A stretch of 64,000 nucleotides of DNA from UBA4582 sp038106185 (GCA_038106185.1 JAYODE010000011.1:22468-86467), one strand, 5' to 3'; positions 18,730 to 28,579 are shown, counted from the stretch's first letter. Program-made: numbers and translations. The notes: generated by a model not told the origin, from the sequence alone.

Positions 18730-19932
18730 TCAGGGTTCGCCCTGGACTATAGATCCTGATTGCAGCAACTCCTCGACTTCCACTGTCGAGTAACCAATCT
18801 CGGTCAGGACCTCACGACTATGCTCGCCAATCGCCGGGGCCTCAGCTGGCACTCGCTTAGGTCGACCGGCGACATTGATCGGACTCGCTACTGTCCACTG
18901 GTAGTCAGGGTGAGCAGAGTTTGTCTTAACGATGACCTCATTTTCGATCAGATGGGCATCGACAACGACCTCACTGTTTTTTTCGAGAACGCTAAAGGTC
19001 ACCTGCTCTTGATCGAGCCTGCTGACAAGCTCGTCCAGCTTGAATCGCGCAAACGCCGCAGCAAACATCAATTTCACGTCATCCCGCAGACGCATGATAG
19101 CCGTGATATCAGGAAAGCGAGGATCAGAGATCCACTCAGGATGCCCCAAGGCTCGACAGAGTCTCGGCCATTCCCGCTGTGGCGCCGGGCCCACCAACAC
19201 CACATAACGATCATCCCGCGTCTTATAGGACACAACGAAGGGACTGCGGTACCCCTGCTGCTCGAGGATCGCCGCTAAATCATAACCGGCGATCACGCCC
19301 TGCAGGTGCATACCGTTGGACCAGGCGCCATTGGCCACCAACGAAGTCGACACGCTGGCACCTTGACCGGTGCGCTCGCGGTCATACAAAGCCATCATGA
19401 TAACGCCGAACAAGGACATGGCGCTGGCATGGTCACCGACCCCACCGACACCATTCACTGGCGCACCACTTGCAGGTTTCATCATGTCCATGATGCCGGT
19501 TCTCGCCCACCAAGCCGCCAGATCAAAGGCTCGTTTGCTGCGGTCCGGCCCTCGTGTGCCGTAGCCGGTGATCTGGGCAAATATCAATCGCGGATTGCGT
19601 GCTCTCAGGCTTTCATAGTCGAGTTCATACTGAACCAATTGTTCGGCATTAAAGTTAACCACCAGCACATCCGCCTGATCAATCAGACGGTGCATCACCG
19701 CCCGGCCCTCGGCCTGCTTCAGGTCCAACGCCAAAGCACGCTTATTTCTCGAGGTCAGCTGCCAGTTGTAGTCGGTGCGATAACGGGCTGCCAGGCTACG
19801 GTACGCATCGCCCGACGGTGGTTCAATCTTGATGACATCCGCACCAAAGTCAGCCATCACCGTTGTGGCTGCCGGCCCAGCGACATAGGATGCTGCATCA
19901 ATCACCTTTAAATCTGCCAACATATAAGTCAT
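18730..19932 (-). CDS. CaiB/BaiF-family (class III) CoA-transferase
   Basis: Moves CoA between carboxylic acids (400 residues). The N-terminal domain includes DLKVIDAASYVAGPAATTVM and FGADVIKIEPPSGD; the catalytic Asp is about residue 168 in GVGGVGDHASAM, the usual G-D-H/M context. C-terminal APAIGEHSREVLTEIGYS is characteristic. GGAG lies 9 bases before ATG 19932; a GTG one codon earlier is also possible. Divergent from the AMP-ligase at 20190, 257 bp between starts, and co-oriented with the wax ester synthase. Racemases such as AMACR share this fold, but the sequence looks like a transferase. Confidence 0.9.
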   Translation of the reverse strand: MTYMLADLKVIDAASYVAGPAATTVMADFGADVIKIEPPSGDAYRSLAARYRTDYNWQLTSRNKRALALDLKQAEGRAVMHRLIDQADVLVVNFNAEQLVQYELDYESLRARNPRLIFAQITGYGTRGPDRSKRAFDLAAWWARTGIMDMMKPASGAPVNGVGGVGDHASAMSLFGVIMMALYDRERTGQGASVSTSLVANGAWSNGMHLQGVIAGYDLAAILEQQGYRSPFVVSYKTRDDRYVVLVGPAPQREWPRLCRALGHPEWISDPRFPDITAIMRLRDDVKLMFAAAFARFKLDELVSRLDQEQVTFSVLEKNSEVVVDAHLIENEVIVKTNSAHPDYQWTVASPINVAGRPKRVPAEAPAIGEHSREVLTEIGYSTVEVEELLQSGSIVQGEP

Positions 19933-20189
19933 CACTTATCGCTCCAAAACTCTGCCCATCAACGGCGCTTCGCGCCCAGGGTCTGATTGTCTTCGTCTTT
20001 CGCGAGCAGAACAAACCGATTAGGATTGCATCAGCGCGCGAGAATCCCTATCTTATCCAGCTTTAGTCGGCACGAAGGGTGCCTCACGACATATTACTAT
20101 AACGTTTTTCTGTCACGATCCATCGTCTGGCAAATTTTTTGGCGCCAGCGATGAAACCGACTGTTTTTTAAAGGAGGCAATGGAACCAA

Positions 20190-21893
20190 GTGAGCATGTA
20201 TAACGCTTTGAAGACCGTCTGGGGTGAATTGACCAGTCCAGGACAACCTTTTGCCATCACCTCTGTTGAGGTTCGCGGCCAATCCGTCAAAGCCTATGCC
20301 GCTGCGCCGCCCAGTCTCCGCGAGGTATGGCTGGCCAGCGCAGCCTTCGCTGATCGAGACTATCTGGTCTATGAAGATGAACGCTGGACCTACAGCGACG
20401 CCCATCGGGACGTTGCTGCCATTGCCAATTGGATGGTGCAACGTGGGATCAAACAGGGCGACCGGGTTGCGATCGCCATGCGCAACTATCCCGAGTGGTT
20501 ACTCATGTATTGGGCCTGCGTGTCTCAGGGTATCGCGGTAGTTGGTGTCAATGCCTGGTGGGTTGCTGGCGAACTGGCTTATGGGCTGAGCGACTCGGCA
20601 CCTAAATTGTTGATCTGCGACCAGGAACGACTGGAACGATTCAATGAGATTAAGGCGCAGTTTTCCGATCTGCCGGTCGTGGGCGTGCGACTCTCGACGC
20701 CAGTTGCAGATGTCATAGATTTCAGTGAACTGGTTAAAACCGGCGGCGAGTTGCCGGCGGCCAACATAGATCCGGACGATGATGCCTGCATTTTCTATAC
20801 GTCAGGCACCACCGGTCGTCCTAAGGGTGCCCAGCTAACCCACCGGGGTTGTGTCAATAACGTGATGAATCTGGCGTTCTGGGGTACCGCCATGAGTCAT
20901 TCTCTTGCTCGCGCCAACAATCTGCCAGCTCCAGATCCCAGTGTCGCACCTATTGCTGCCGGCTTGATTACCACACCCTTGTTCCATGTGACCGCCAACA
21001 ATTGCATGTCCCAGGGCACTACCCTGTCAGGCGGAAAACTGGTTCACATGTATCGCTGGGATGCCGGTGATGCACTCAAGATTATCGCCAAGGAAAGAAT
21101 CACCAGCATGTCTGGTGTGCCCGTTATGTCGCGCGAATTGATTAATCATCCAGACTTCGAAAAATATGATACTTCCAGCTTGCTAACAGTTTCAGGGGGT
21201 GGCGCTCAGGTTCAGCCAGATTTGGTCGGAAAAATTGACCGCGCGGTTAAAACTGCTCGTCCAGGCACTGGCTACGGGATGACAGAAACCTGTGGCATTA
21301 TCACCTCCATCGGCGGCGATTTCTTCGTCGATCGCCCAGACAGCTGCGGCCCTGCTATGCCAAACTTTGATGTCAAATGTGTGGATACCAATGGCAATGA
21401 GGTGCCCCAGGGCAGTGTTGGTGAACTCTGGGTCAAGGGTGCCTGTGTCATCAAGGGTTATTTGAACCGCGCTGATGCTACCGCTGAATCTATCACTGAC
21501 GGTTGGCTGCACACTGGCGATGTTGCCCGTATGGACGCCGATGGTTTTCTTTATATCGTCGATCGCATCAAAGACATGGTATTGCGTGGTGGCGAAAATA
21601 TTTACTGTGCCGAAGTCGAGGCCGTGCTCTTCAACCTGGATGCTGTCAAGGAATGTAGTGTCTTTGGGGTACCAGACGACCGTTTAGGTGAAGAAGTTGG
21701 CGTCGCTATTGTATTGAAACCGGGTACCACGCTGACTGCTGCCGAGATCCGCGCTCACAGCGGCGCGCAAATGGCAAAACACAAGATACCACGCTATATC
21801 TGGATTCTTGACCAGCCTTTGCCACGTAACGCCAGCGGCAAATTTCTCAAGCGCGAACTTAGGGAATCGTTAGCACTGAAGGACGCCATTTAA
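20190..21893 (+). CDS. AMP-dependent acyl-CoA ligase
   Basis: Activates a carboxylic acid to acyl-CoA via acyl-AMP (567 residues). ANL motifs: P-loop-like YTSGTTGRPKG at about 197-207, TGYGMTETCGI, GWLHTGDVARMDADGFLYI, DRIKDMVLRGGENIY and the catalytic Lys in PRNASGKFLKREL. Start GTG 20190 is set by AAGGAGG at 20171-20177; a short ORF of eight codons opens at ATG 20180 and overlaps it, and may influence translation. The substrate is not evident; the setting with CaiB/BaiF and wax ester synthase suggests a fatty or branched acid. Confidence 0.92.
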   Translation: MSMYNALKTVWGELTSPGQPFAITSVEVRGQSVKAYAAAPPSLREVWLASAAFADRDYLVYEDERWTYSDAHRDVAAIANWMVQRGIKQGDRVAIAMRNYPEWLLMYWACVSQGIAVVGVNAWWVAGELAYGLSDSAPKLLICDQERLERFNEIKAQFSDLPVVGVRLSTPVADVIDFSELVKTGGELPAANIDPDDDACIFYTSGTTGRPKGAQLTHRGCVNNVMNLAFWGTAMSHSLARANNLPAPDPSVAPIAAGLITTPLFHVTANNCMSQGTTLSGGKLVHMYRWDAGDALKIIAKERITSMSGVPVMSRELINHPDFEKYDTSSLLTVSGGGAQVQPDLVGKIDRAVKTARPGTGYGMTETCGIITSIGGDFFVDRPDSCGPAMPNFDVKCVDTNGNEVPQGSVGELWVKGACVIKGYLNRADATAESITDGWLHTGDVARMDADGFLYIVDRIKDMVLRGGENIYCAEVEAVLFNLDAVKECSVFGVPDDRLGEEVGVAIVLKPGTTLTAAEIRAHSGAQMAKHKIPRYIWILDQPLPRNASGKFLKRELRESLALKDAI

Positions 21894-22007
21894 GCTGCTG
21901 TTAGCCACGACCATCTGGATCAAATCCCGGTGGTCGCTGGTTAACATGAGGCTTGATGGTGTGGCGCTAGGTGTCAGGCTGCCGGCTTTTAGGGAAGGGG
22001 CCAGGTT

Positions 22008-24113
22008 TCAAGGTGATTTGGGCGCATTCCCCGGCTTGCGCTTACCCTTGGTCGGTAGTGCTGGAATCGTTGGCAAGCCCGTATGCTGGGTTCGAAATAG
22101 TTTGCCGCCCTTGAGACCATGCGGCTTACTGTACTGCGTCAGGGGAATCAGGTGCATCTTGCCATTACCTATCAGGTCCTGACGGCCCATTTTCTTCAGC
22201 GCTTGCCGCAACATTGGCCAGTTCTCAGGATCGTGGTATCGAAGCAAGGCCTTATGCAAACGGCGTTGCCGAGTGCCTTTAGGAATGTTCACCGTTTCAG
22301 AATCGCGACCAACCCGCTTGAGCGGATTTTTGCCAGAGTGATACATAGCGGTCGCCGACGCCATCGGTGACGGATAGAAGGATTGGACCTGGTCAGCCTT
22401 GAAGCCGTTGCGTTTCAGCCACAGGGCCAGATTCAACATATCCTCTTCCGTCGTTCCGGGATGCCCGGCAATAAAGTAGGGTATCAGGTACTGTTCCTTG
22501 CCCGCCTCCCGTGAGAACCGCTCAAACATCTCCTTGAACTCATCATAGGTGCCAATCCCGGGCTTCATCATCTTGGACAAGGGACCCTGCTCTGTATGCT
22601 CCGGCGCTATCTTTAAATAACCACCAACATGCTCGGTGACCAGCTCTTTAACATACTCGGGAGATTTTACGGCAAGGTCATACCGCAGGCCTGAGGCGAT
22701 TAGCACCTTCTTCACGCCTTTGATATCCCGCGCATTGCGATATAGCGAGATCAGCGGAGTCTGGTCTGTATCCAGGTTTTTGCAGATATTCGGGTAGACA
22801 CATGACAGTCTTCGACAGCTGGACTCAATCTCCTTGCTCTTGCAGGCCAGTCGCCACATGTTGGCAGTCGGACCACCCAGGTCAGAAATAACACCCGTAA
22901 AGCCTGGTGTTTTATCACGAATATTCTCTATTTCATCAAGAATAGAAGCCTCTGAACGGCTTTGGATGATTCGGCCTTCGTGTTCAGTGATGGAGCAGAA
23001 ACTACAACCACCAAAACAGCCGCGCATGATATTGACTGAAAACCGAATCATCTCATAGGCGGGAATATTGGCATCACCATACTGTGGGTGGGGAATACGC
23101 TGATAGGGTCTTTCAAAGACCCAATCCATCTCTTCAGTTGTCAGAGGAATGGGGGGGGGATTGAGCCAAACATAGCGATCCCCATGGGCCTGAACCAAGG
23201 CTCGAGCATTATGCGGATTGGTTTCGCGATGCAGTATTCGAGAAGTATGCGCGTATAACAGCTTATCTTCTCGAACCTGCTCATAGGCTGGCAATCGAAT
23301 GTAGGTTAATTGCTGCTGGCGGGCCGCTTCGGCAGGATCCGTCAGGCGAATGACGGTCATCTTCGGCTCAACCGTATCGCTCACCTGGTCTTCAGCAAGG
23401 GTCGATGCATCGATTTCATGCACATCGGTGGGTAACGATGAGATAGCGAAAGCCGTGCCGCGAATGTTACGCAGAGACTCCACCGGTTCGCCCAGGGCCA
23501 GGCGGTGAGAGACCTCAATGATGGCGCGCTCGGCATTGCCGTACAACAGCAGGTCAGCCTTGGCATCCAGTAAGATAGAGCGCCTGACTTTTTCACTCCA
23601 ATAGTCAAAGTGGGCTATGCGGCGCAGGCTGGCTTCGATACTGCCAATGATAATCGGCACCTCAGGGTAAGCCTCGCGACAACGCTGGGAGTAGACGATT
23701 ACCGCACGATCCGGGCGCTTACCACCCACATTGCCTGCTGTGTAGGCATCATCGTGACGAATCTTTCGATCCGAGGTATAGCGATTGATCATCGAGTCCA
23801 TATTACCGGCGGCGACCCCGTAATACAGGTTCGGCCGACCCAGCTGTTCAAAATCAGCAGTTGAGGTCCAATCCGGCTGAGCGATGATACCGACTCTGAA
23901 ACCCTGGCCCTCCAATACTCGGCCTATGACCGCCATGCCAAAGCTGGGATGGTCAACATACGCATCACCGGTCACGACGATAATATCGCAGCTGTCCCAG
24001 CCTAACGCGTCCATCTCGGCACGAGTGGTAGGCAAAAACGGCGCAATGCCAAAACATTCGGCCCAGTAGGGTCGGTAATCAAATATTCGAGTGGTTTCGG
24101 CGGGCTGCTGCAT
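22008..24113 (-). CDS. YgiQ-family radical SAM protein
   Basis: Radical SAM enzyme of about 701 residues. The N-terminal domain shows DIIVVTGDAYVDHPSFGMA and the cobalamin-binding-like fold typical of YgiQ; the Fe4S4 motif CFGGCSFC (CxxxCxxC) lies near residue 370. Other family motifs: VIYSQRCREAYPEVPIIIGSIEASLRR and FIAGHPGTTEEDMLNLALWL. Start 24113 (MQQPAETTRIFDYRPY) fits family N-termini; the longer frame to 24281 adds unrelated residues. The function of the family is unknown. It is convergent with the AMP-ligase, with 114 bp and no terminator signal between. Confidence 0.9.
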   Translation of the reverse strand: MQQPAETTRIFDYRPYWAECFGIAPFLPTTRAEMDALGWDSCDIIVVTGDAYVDHPSFGMAVIGRVLEGQGFRVGIIAQPDWTSTADFEQLGRPNLYYGVAAGNMDSMINRYTSDRKIRHDDAYTAGNVGGKRPDRAVIVYSQRCREAYPEVPIIIGSIEASLRRIAHFDYWSEKVRRSILLDAKADLLLYGNAERAIIEVSHRLALGEPVESLRNIRGTAFAISSLPTDVHEIDASTLAEDQVSDTVEPKMTVIRLTDPAEAARQQQLTYIRLPAYEQVREDKLLYAHTSRILHRETNPHNARALVQAHGDRYVWLNPPPIPLTTEEMDWVFERPYQRIPHPQYGDANIPAYEMIRFSVNIMRGCFGGCSFCSITEHEGRIIQSRSEASILDEIENIRDKTPGFTGVISDLGGPTANMWRLACKSKEIESSCRRLSCVYPNICKNLDTDQTPLISLYRNARDIKGVKKVLIASGLRYDLAVKSPEYVKELVTEHVGGYLKIAPEHTEQGPLSKMMKPGIGTYDEFKEMFERFSREAGKEQYLIPYFIAGHPGTTEEDMLNLALWLKRNGFKADQVQSFYPSPMASATAMYHSGKNPLKRVGRDSETVNIPKGTRQRRLHKALLRYHDPENWPMLRQALKKMGRQDLIGNGKMHLIPLTQYSKPHGLKGGKLFRTQHTGLPTIPALPTKGKRKPGNAPKSP

Positions 24114-24354
24114 GAGCTGGACGATGTGGCTACAATTCGGCGCTATCATACGGCAAGCGGGCCTTCCTGTAATTATACTATTGCACTCGCCATTATTTTT
24201 CCCACTCATTTGGGCGAATTGATGGCCACACCAAGTCGATTTAGGCATCCAATTCAGGTATCCTTGCGTACCGTTAAACACTCCGACAGCGCTGGTCTGG
24301 TCTCTGACTCAGCATTTAGCCCGGAGTAGAGAGCCATACCTAAGGGTCCTTTCA

Positions 24355-26157
24355 ATGTTTAAAAATAAAAAATTACAGAGTTGGGTTGAACAGATGCAGG
24401 CACTCTGTCAGCCCGATCGGATTGTTATTTGTGATGGAAGCCAAGACGAATATGATCGCATGTGGCAGTTGCTGCTGGATGCCGGCGCCGCCATCAAACT
24501 TAACGAAGCTAAACGCCCTAACAGTTATCTGGTGAGATCAGATCCCGCCGATGTGGCTCGAGTCGAGAGCCGAACCTACATCTGTGCAGACGATCCCCTT
24601 GATGCAGGCCCGAATAATAACTGGATAGATCCTGGCGTCATGCGCGATACGCTCAACGGCTTGTATGCCGGCTGCATGCGCGGACGAACCATGTATGTCG
24701 TGCCGTTCAGTATGGGGCCCATTGGCTCACCCATCGCGCATATCGGCGTTGAGCTGTCAGACTCTCCCTATGTCGTCACCAATATGCATATTATGACTCG
24801 AGTGGGCCAGGCCGTGCTCGATGAACTGGGTGAAACCGGTGACTTTGTGCCCTGCGTTCATTCAGTGGGCAGCCCGCTAGTTGAAGGTGCGGAAGATGTT
24901 CCATGGCCCTGTAACCCCGACAATTTATATATTGCACATTTTCCTAAAACCCGTGAAATCTGGTCCTTTGGCTCAGGCTACGGTGGCAATGCCTTACTCG
25001 GTAAGAAATGCTTTGCACTGAGAATTGCCTCTGCAATGGCACGTGATGAGGGCTGGTTAGCTGAACACATGCTCATCCTCAAGCTCAGCAATCCTGCAGG
25101 TGAGTCAAAATATATCGCCGGCGCGTTTCCAAGCGCCTGTGGCAAGACCAACTTGGCCATGCTCGTACCCACCATTCCGGGATGGCGGGTCGAAACGGTG
25201 GGTGATGATATCTGCTGGATGAAGTTTGGCGAAGACGGCCAACTTTACGCCATCAACCCTGAAGCCGGGTTCTTCGGCGTCGCACCTGGCACCGGTATGG
25301 ACTCTAATGCGAACGCCATGTTGAGCTTGACTGAAAACTGTATCTTCACCAACGTGGCGCTCACCGATGACGGCGATGTATGGTGGGAGGGCATGACCGA
25401 TAGTCCGCCAGCCCATTTGGTCGATTGGAAAGGCAACGACTGGCACCCAGGCTCAACGACGCCGGCCGCGCATCCCAATGCACGCTTCACTGTTGCGGCT
25501 GATCAGTGTCCTGTGATCGCAGAAGAATGGGAAGATTTGAAAGGCGTACCCATCAGTGCCATCTTGTTTGGTGGCCGACGAGCAACCGTTGTGCCCCTGG
25601 TCAATGAAGCTAAGGACTGGGCACAGGGCACCTTCTTTGGGGCCATAGTTTCTTCGGAGAAGACTGCGGCGGCAGCCGGCAAGATCGGTGAACTTCGGCG
25701 CGACCCGATGGCCATGCTCCCCTTCTGTGGCTACAACATGGCCGACTATTGGCAGCACTGGCTGACCACCGGGCAGCGTCAGGGCGTGAATCTGCCCAAG
25801 ATCTTTTACGTCAACTGGTTCCGTAAGAATGAGCAGGGCAAGTTCATGTGGCCAGGTTTTGGTGAAAATAGCCGAGTCTTGAAATGGATATTCGAACGCT
25901 GCAATGGTACTGCTGCAGCGCTAGAAACACCCATCGGCAACCTGCCCACGCTTGATGCGCTGGACATGCAGGGCATGGATCTCAGCACCGACCAGATCGC
26001 TCAACTACTGAGGGTGGATGTTGACGGCTGGCTGAGCGAGATTCCTTTGATTGCAGAATACTTCGATCAGTATGGAGACCGGGTACCAGCAGAGTTCCAT
26101 GAACAACTGGCGGAACTTAAGCAGCGCCTGGACGCAGCCAAACGGCAGATTGCCTAA
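24355..26157 (+). CDS. pckG: Phosphoenolpyruvate carboxykinase (GTP)
   Basis: Converts oxaloacetate and GTP to phosphoenolpyruvate, GDP and CO2 for gluconeogenesis. The 600-residue length fits GTP-PEPCK. The kinase-1a motif is visible as FPSACGKTNLAML, with MYVVPFSMGPIGSPIAHIGVEL, the FGGRRATVVPLV mobile region, and FGENSRVLKWIFERC. The GTP-type enzyme is typical of some proteobacteria, actinobacteria and animals, in contrast to the ATP type of enterobacteria. A strong terminator follows 33 bp after the stop. Its PEP product may also feed F420 side-chain synthesis (see cofC). Confidence 0.95.
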   Translation: MFKNKKLQSWVEQMQALCQPDRIVICDGSQDEYDRMWQLLLDAGAAIKLNEAKRPNSYLVRSDPADVARVESRTYICADDPLDAGPNNNWIDPGVMRDTLNGLYAGCMRGRTMYVVPFSMGPIGSPIAHIGVELSDSPYVVTNMHIMTRVGQAVLDELGETGDFVPCVHSVGSPLVEGAEDVPWPCNPDNLYIAHFPKTREIWSFGSGYGGNALLGKKCFALRIASAMARDEGWLAEHMLILKLSNPAGESKYIAGAFPSACGKTNLAMLVPTIPGWRVETVGDDICWMKFGEDGQLYAINPEAGFFGVAPGTGMDSNANAMLSLTENCIFTNVALTDDGDVWWEGMTDSPPAHLVDWKGNDWHPGSTTPAAHPNARFTVAADQCPVIAEEWEDLKGVPISAILFGGRRATVVPLVNEAKDWAQGTFFGAIVSSEKTAAAAGKIGELRRDPMAMLPFCGYNMADYWQHWLTTGQRQGVNLPKIFYVNWFRKNEQGKFMWPGFGENSRVLKWIFERCNGTAAALETPIGNLPTLDALDMQGMDLSTDQIAQLLRVDVDGWLSEIPLIAEYFDQYGDRVPAEFHEQLAELKQRLDAAKRQIA

Positions 26158-26190
26158 GGCTCTGATACAAGGATCTGATAGCTAGATCCA

Positions 26191-26220
26191 AAAAAAAGGC
26201 CGCTTTTCGCGGCCTTTTTT
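26191..26220. terminator. Bidirectional rho-independent terminator
   Basis: GGCCGC at 26198-26203 pairs with GCGGCC at 26209-26214 around a 5-base loop, flanked by an A-run on the left and a T-run (26215-26220) on the right. It works for pckG on the plus strand and for the convergent thiolase on the minus strand. Confidence 0.9.
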
Positions 26221-26270
26221 GTTGGCTGGTAGCTTTGGCTCAAGGTTTTTCTGAGCGTTTGACTCACCCT

Positions 26271-26297
26271 CCTGTTTTGCGTCAAGCGCAAAACAGG
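26271..26297. repeat. Perfect 11-bp inverted repeat
   Basis: CCTGTTTTGCG (26271-26281) and CGCAAAACAGG (26287-26297) with a 5-base loop, 18 bases after the thiolase stop. No T-run follows on either strand; it could be a transcript-stabilising hairpin or a REP-like element in front of the real terminator. Confidence 0.7.
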
Positions 26298-26315
26298 AAG
26301 CTCTCTCGATAACGC

Positions 26316-27482
26316 CTAGTCCAAACGCTCGATAATCGTTCCAGTACCCAGACCGCCACCGCAGCACATGGCGATCAAAGCATACTTGCCGCCCGTACGC
26401 TCCAGTTCGTGCAACGCAGTCGTGATCAGACGGGCGCCAGTACTCCCAGTTGGGTGACCCAAAGCAATGGCACCACCGTTGACATTCACTTTACTGTGAT
26501 CGATGCCGAGATCCTTTTCCCAGGCCAGCACCACTGACGCAAACGCCTCATTGACCTCAAACACGTCAATATCTTCGATCGTCAAACCAGCCCGCTCCAG
26601 CACCTTACGCGTGGCAGGAATCGGTCCCTTCAGCATGGTTACTGGGTCTACACCGACCAGGGTATGGGCTGTGACCTTGGCTCTTGGCTTGAGGTTGAGA
26701 TCCTTTACTGCCTTTTCCGACGCCATGATAACTGCTGCGGCACCGTCTGAAACTTGAGAGCTGGAGCCGGCCGTATGGATTTCCTGGCCAGGTACTGCCG
26801 CCAAACCCTTCAGAGACTCAAGCGTCGTCGCGCGTAGTCCCTCATCTTTACTGACCACTCGGGTTTCACCGGTGGGTTTAAAGTCTTCGCCCAAAACAGG
26901 CGCAGTAATAGGCACCACCTCGCGATCAAAACGACCCTCTTCCCAAGCGCGAATGGCTTTCTGCTGGCTTTCGAGGCCAAACTGGTCTGTATCTGCGCGG
27001 CTGATCTGGTATTCATCGGCGATCATGGCAGCACCCATAAACTGACTGGCCGGCTGGTAGTGATCGCTATAGTTCACGCCCATGGGATTGCCCTCTTTCA
27101 TGGCGGATCCCAGTGGTACTCGACTCATCATCTCAACACCGCAGGCCATCACCAGATCTTCGATCCCGGAGCCAATCAGGGATGCACCCATGGATGTCGC
27201 TTGCTGGCTAGAGCCACATTGTGCGTCGATAGTGGTTGCTGCAACTTCCAGCGGTAAACCCTGTGACAACCAGGCTATTCTGGCAATATTGAAGGTCTGC
27301 TCGCCCACCTGGGAGACACAACCACCCACGACCTGGCCGATTTTTCCTGGCTCAATGCCGCTTCGATCCAATGCCGCCTGCTGCACCGCGCCCAGCAAAT
27401 CGGCTGGCTTCATGCCTGCCAAACCCTTGCCGCGCTTGCCAATCGGGCTGCGACATGCCTCTACGATGTATACCTCTCCCAT
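26316..27482 (-). CDS. Thiolase (acetyl-CoA acyltransferase)
   Basis: Type II/degradative thiolase of 388 residues that cleaves 3-ketoacyl-CoA or condenses acetyl-CoA. The nucleophile Cys89 lies in IDAQCGSSQQA; ALGHPTGSTGAR and MCCGGGLGTG give the catalytic His and Cys. Start 27482 is chosen for GAGGAAG upstream and family N-terminus MGEVYIVEACRSP; a longer frame extends to 27563. N-V-N-G-G-A-I is the active-site loop. Separated from pckG by the bidirectional terminator. The two thioesterases lie 110 bp upstream on the same strand. Confidence 0.93.
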   Translation of the reverse strand: MGEVYIVEACRSPIGKRGKGLAGMKPADLLGAVQQAALDRSGIEPGKIGQVVGGCVSQVGEQTFNIARIAWLSQGLPLEVAATTIDAQCGSSQQATSMGASLIGSGIEDLVMACGVEMMSRVPLGSAMKEGNPMGVNYSDHYQPASQFMGAAMIADEYQISRADTDQFGLESQQKAIRAWEEGRFDREVVPITAPVLGEDFKPTGETRVVSKDEGLRATTLESLKGLAAVPGQEIHTAGSSSQVSDGAAAVIMASEKAVKDLNLKPRAKVTAHTLVGVDPVTMLKGPIPATRKVLERAGLTIEDIDVFEVNEAFASVVLAWEKDLGIDHSKVNVNGGAIALGHPTGSTGARLITTALHELERTGGKYALIAMCCGGGLGTGTIIERLD

Positions 27483-27591
27483 GGAACTTCCTCTTCTATT
27501 GATAAAAATGCTTGGGTCAACCTGACTGCCGCCTAGAATAAGCAGCACTGCTTTAAGAAGCAACTCTCCTCGAAACCCCTCGGCGCTCGCG

Positions 27592-28029
27592 CTAGATCGG
27601 CGTCAACAGGTAATGGCCATGCGCCGCTGCGATCGGTCGCGTTTTTTCGTCCTGCCAGATTTCTGCTCGAACATTGGCGACTCGTCGCCCTTGCCGCGTG
27701 ACGATGGCGCGGCCATAAGTCGCGACCGGTTTACCAGAGCGCAAATAGTCGATTGAGATATCGACGGTCTTGGGTAACCGCTCACAGGATGTATCAAACA
27801 GTAATTGTATCACCGAGGTCAGCTCAAGAAACGCGCCAATGGCACCCCCATGGATCGCTGGCAAATTGACATTCCCCACCAGTGAATCCTTGAAGGGTAA
27901 TATGGTTGTGATTTCATTGCCTTTGCGCTCCACTTGCATGCCGAGAAACCGCGCATAAGGAATGCTCGCGAGCAGCGCTTGCATGTCATCGGCGCGACCT
28001 TCATCCCGTAGTTGTTGCAGTATTTTCAT
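27592..28029 (-). CDS. PaaI-family hotdog thioesterase
   Basis: A 145-residue hotdog-fold thioesterase. The characteristic segment is LPAIHGGAIGAFLELTS and it continues with RLPKTVDISIDYLRSGKPVATYGRAIVTRQGRRVA. Such proteins hydrolyse acyl-CoA, often phenylacetyl-CoA or ring-derived CoA esters. The start ATG overlaps by four bases (28026-28029) the stop of the neighbouring PaaI-like gene, so the two are translationally coupled. Substrate not known. Confidence 0.88.
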   Translation of the reverse strand: MKILQQLRDEGRADDMQALLASIPYARFLGMQVERKGNEITTILPFKDSLVGNVNLPAIHGGAIGAFLELTSVIQLLFDTSCERLPKTVDISIDYLRSGKPVATYGRAIVTRQGRRVANVRAEIWQDEKTRPIAAAHGHYLLTPI

Positions 28030-28460
28030 CGATTCTCCGTCCTCGGCGCATTAGGGGTGCCCAGCATGAAAGCAGCGACCGACGTAGCAACCTGATCGGC
28101 AATGTCATCCTGGTAGGCCACGGCCCGCACAAATGCGATATTTTTCGCCAGCTTGTAACACTCAGCCTGAACCATCAAATCCTTGAAGGGCTCGGCCGGA
28201 CGCATATAGTCAATCCGCAAATCCAGAGTCGCCATGCCCATGGCTGCTCCCCAGTCCTCATGACAACGCACCGCCCAGCCAGAGGCATTATCCAGGGTCG
28301 CGGTAATCACTCCGCCGTGGATGATCCCCGTATCGGGATCGCCCACCAGATGCTCTGCATAGGGCACCCTTACGGTACAGACTCGACCCACGATATTGAC
28401 CAACGTCATACCGATCGCTTCACCATGGGGCGGCAGATGCTCCAGATCGTCTTTATTCAT
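28026..28460 (-). CDS. PaaI-family hotdog thioesterase, upstream of pair
   Basis: A 144-residue hotdog protein whose motif is DPDTGIIHGGVITATLDNASGWAV, followed by LDLRIDYMRPAEP. The tandem pair has related but distinct sequences, so they likely form a heteromer or act on different chain lengths. ATGA overlap with the downstream gene. It is the first gene of the pair; no regulatory signal seen. Confidence 0.87.
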   Translation of the reverse strand: MNKDDLEHLPPHGEAIGMTLVNIVGRVCTVRVPYAEHLVGDPDTGIIHGGVITATLDNASGWAVRCHEDWGAAMGMATLDLRIDYMRPAEPFKDLMVQAECYKLAKNIAFVRAVAYQDDIADQVATSVAAFMLGTPNAPRTENR

Positions 28461-28579
28461 TTTTGCTTACCATCCAATCTTCATCGCCTCACACACCCGT
28501 GCCAAGGGTGCATGATCTAGATCTAGACGGCGCTTTGCAAGTCGAAGGTCAGGCGTCAGCCAGACAAAGGCGTGCCAGG

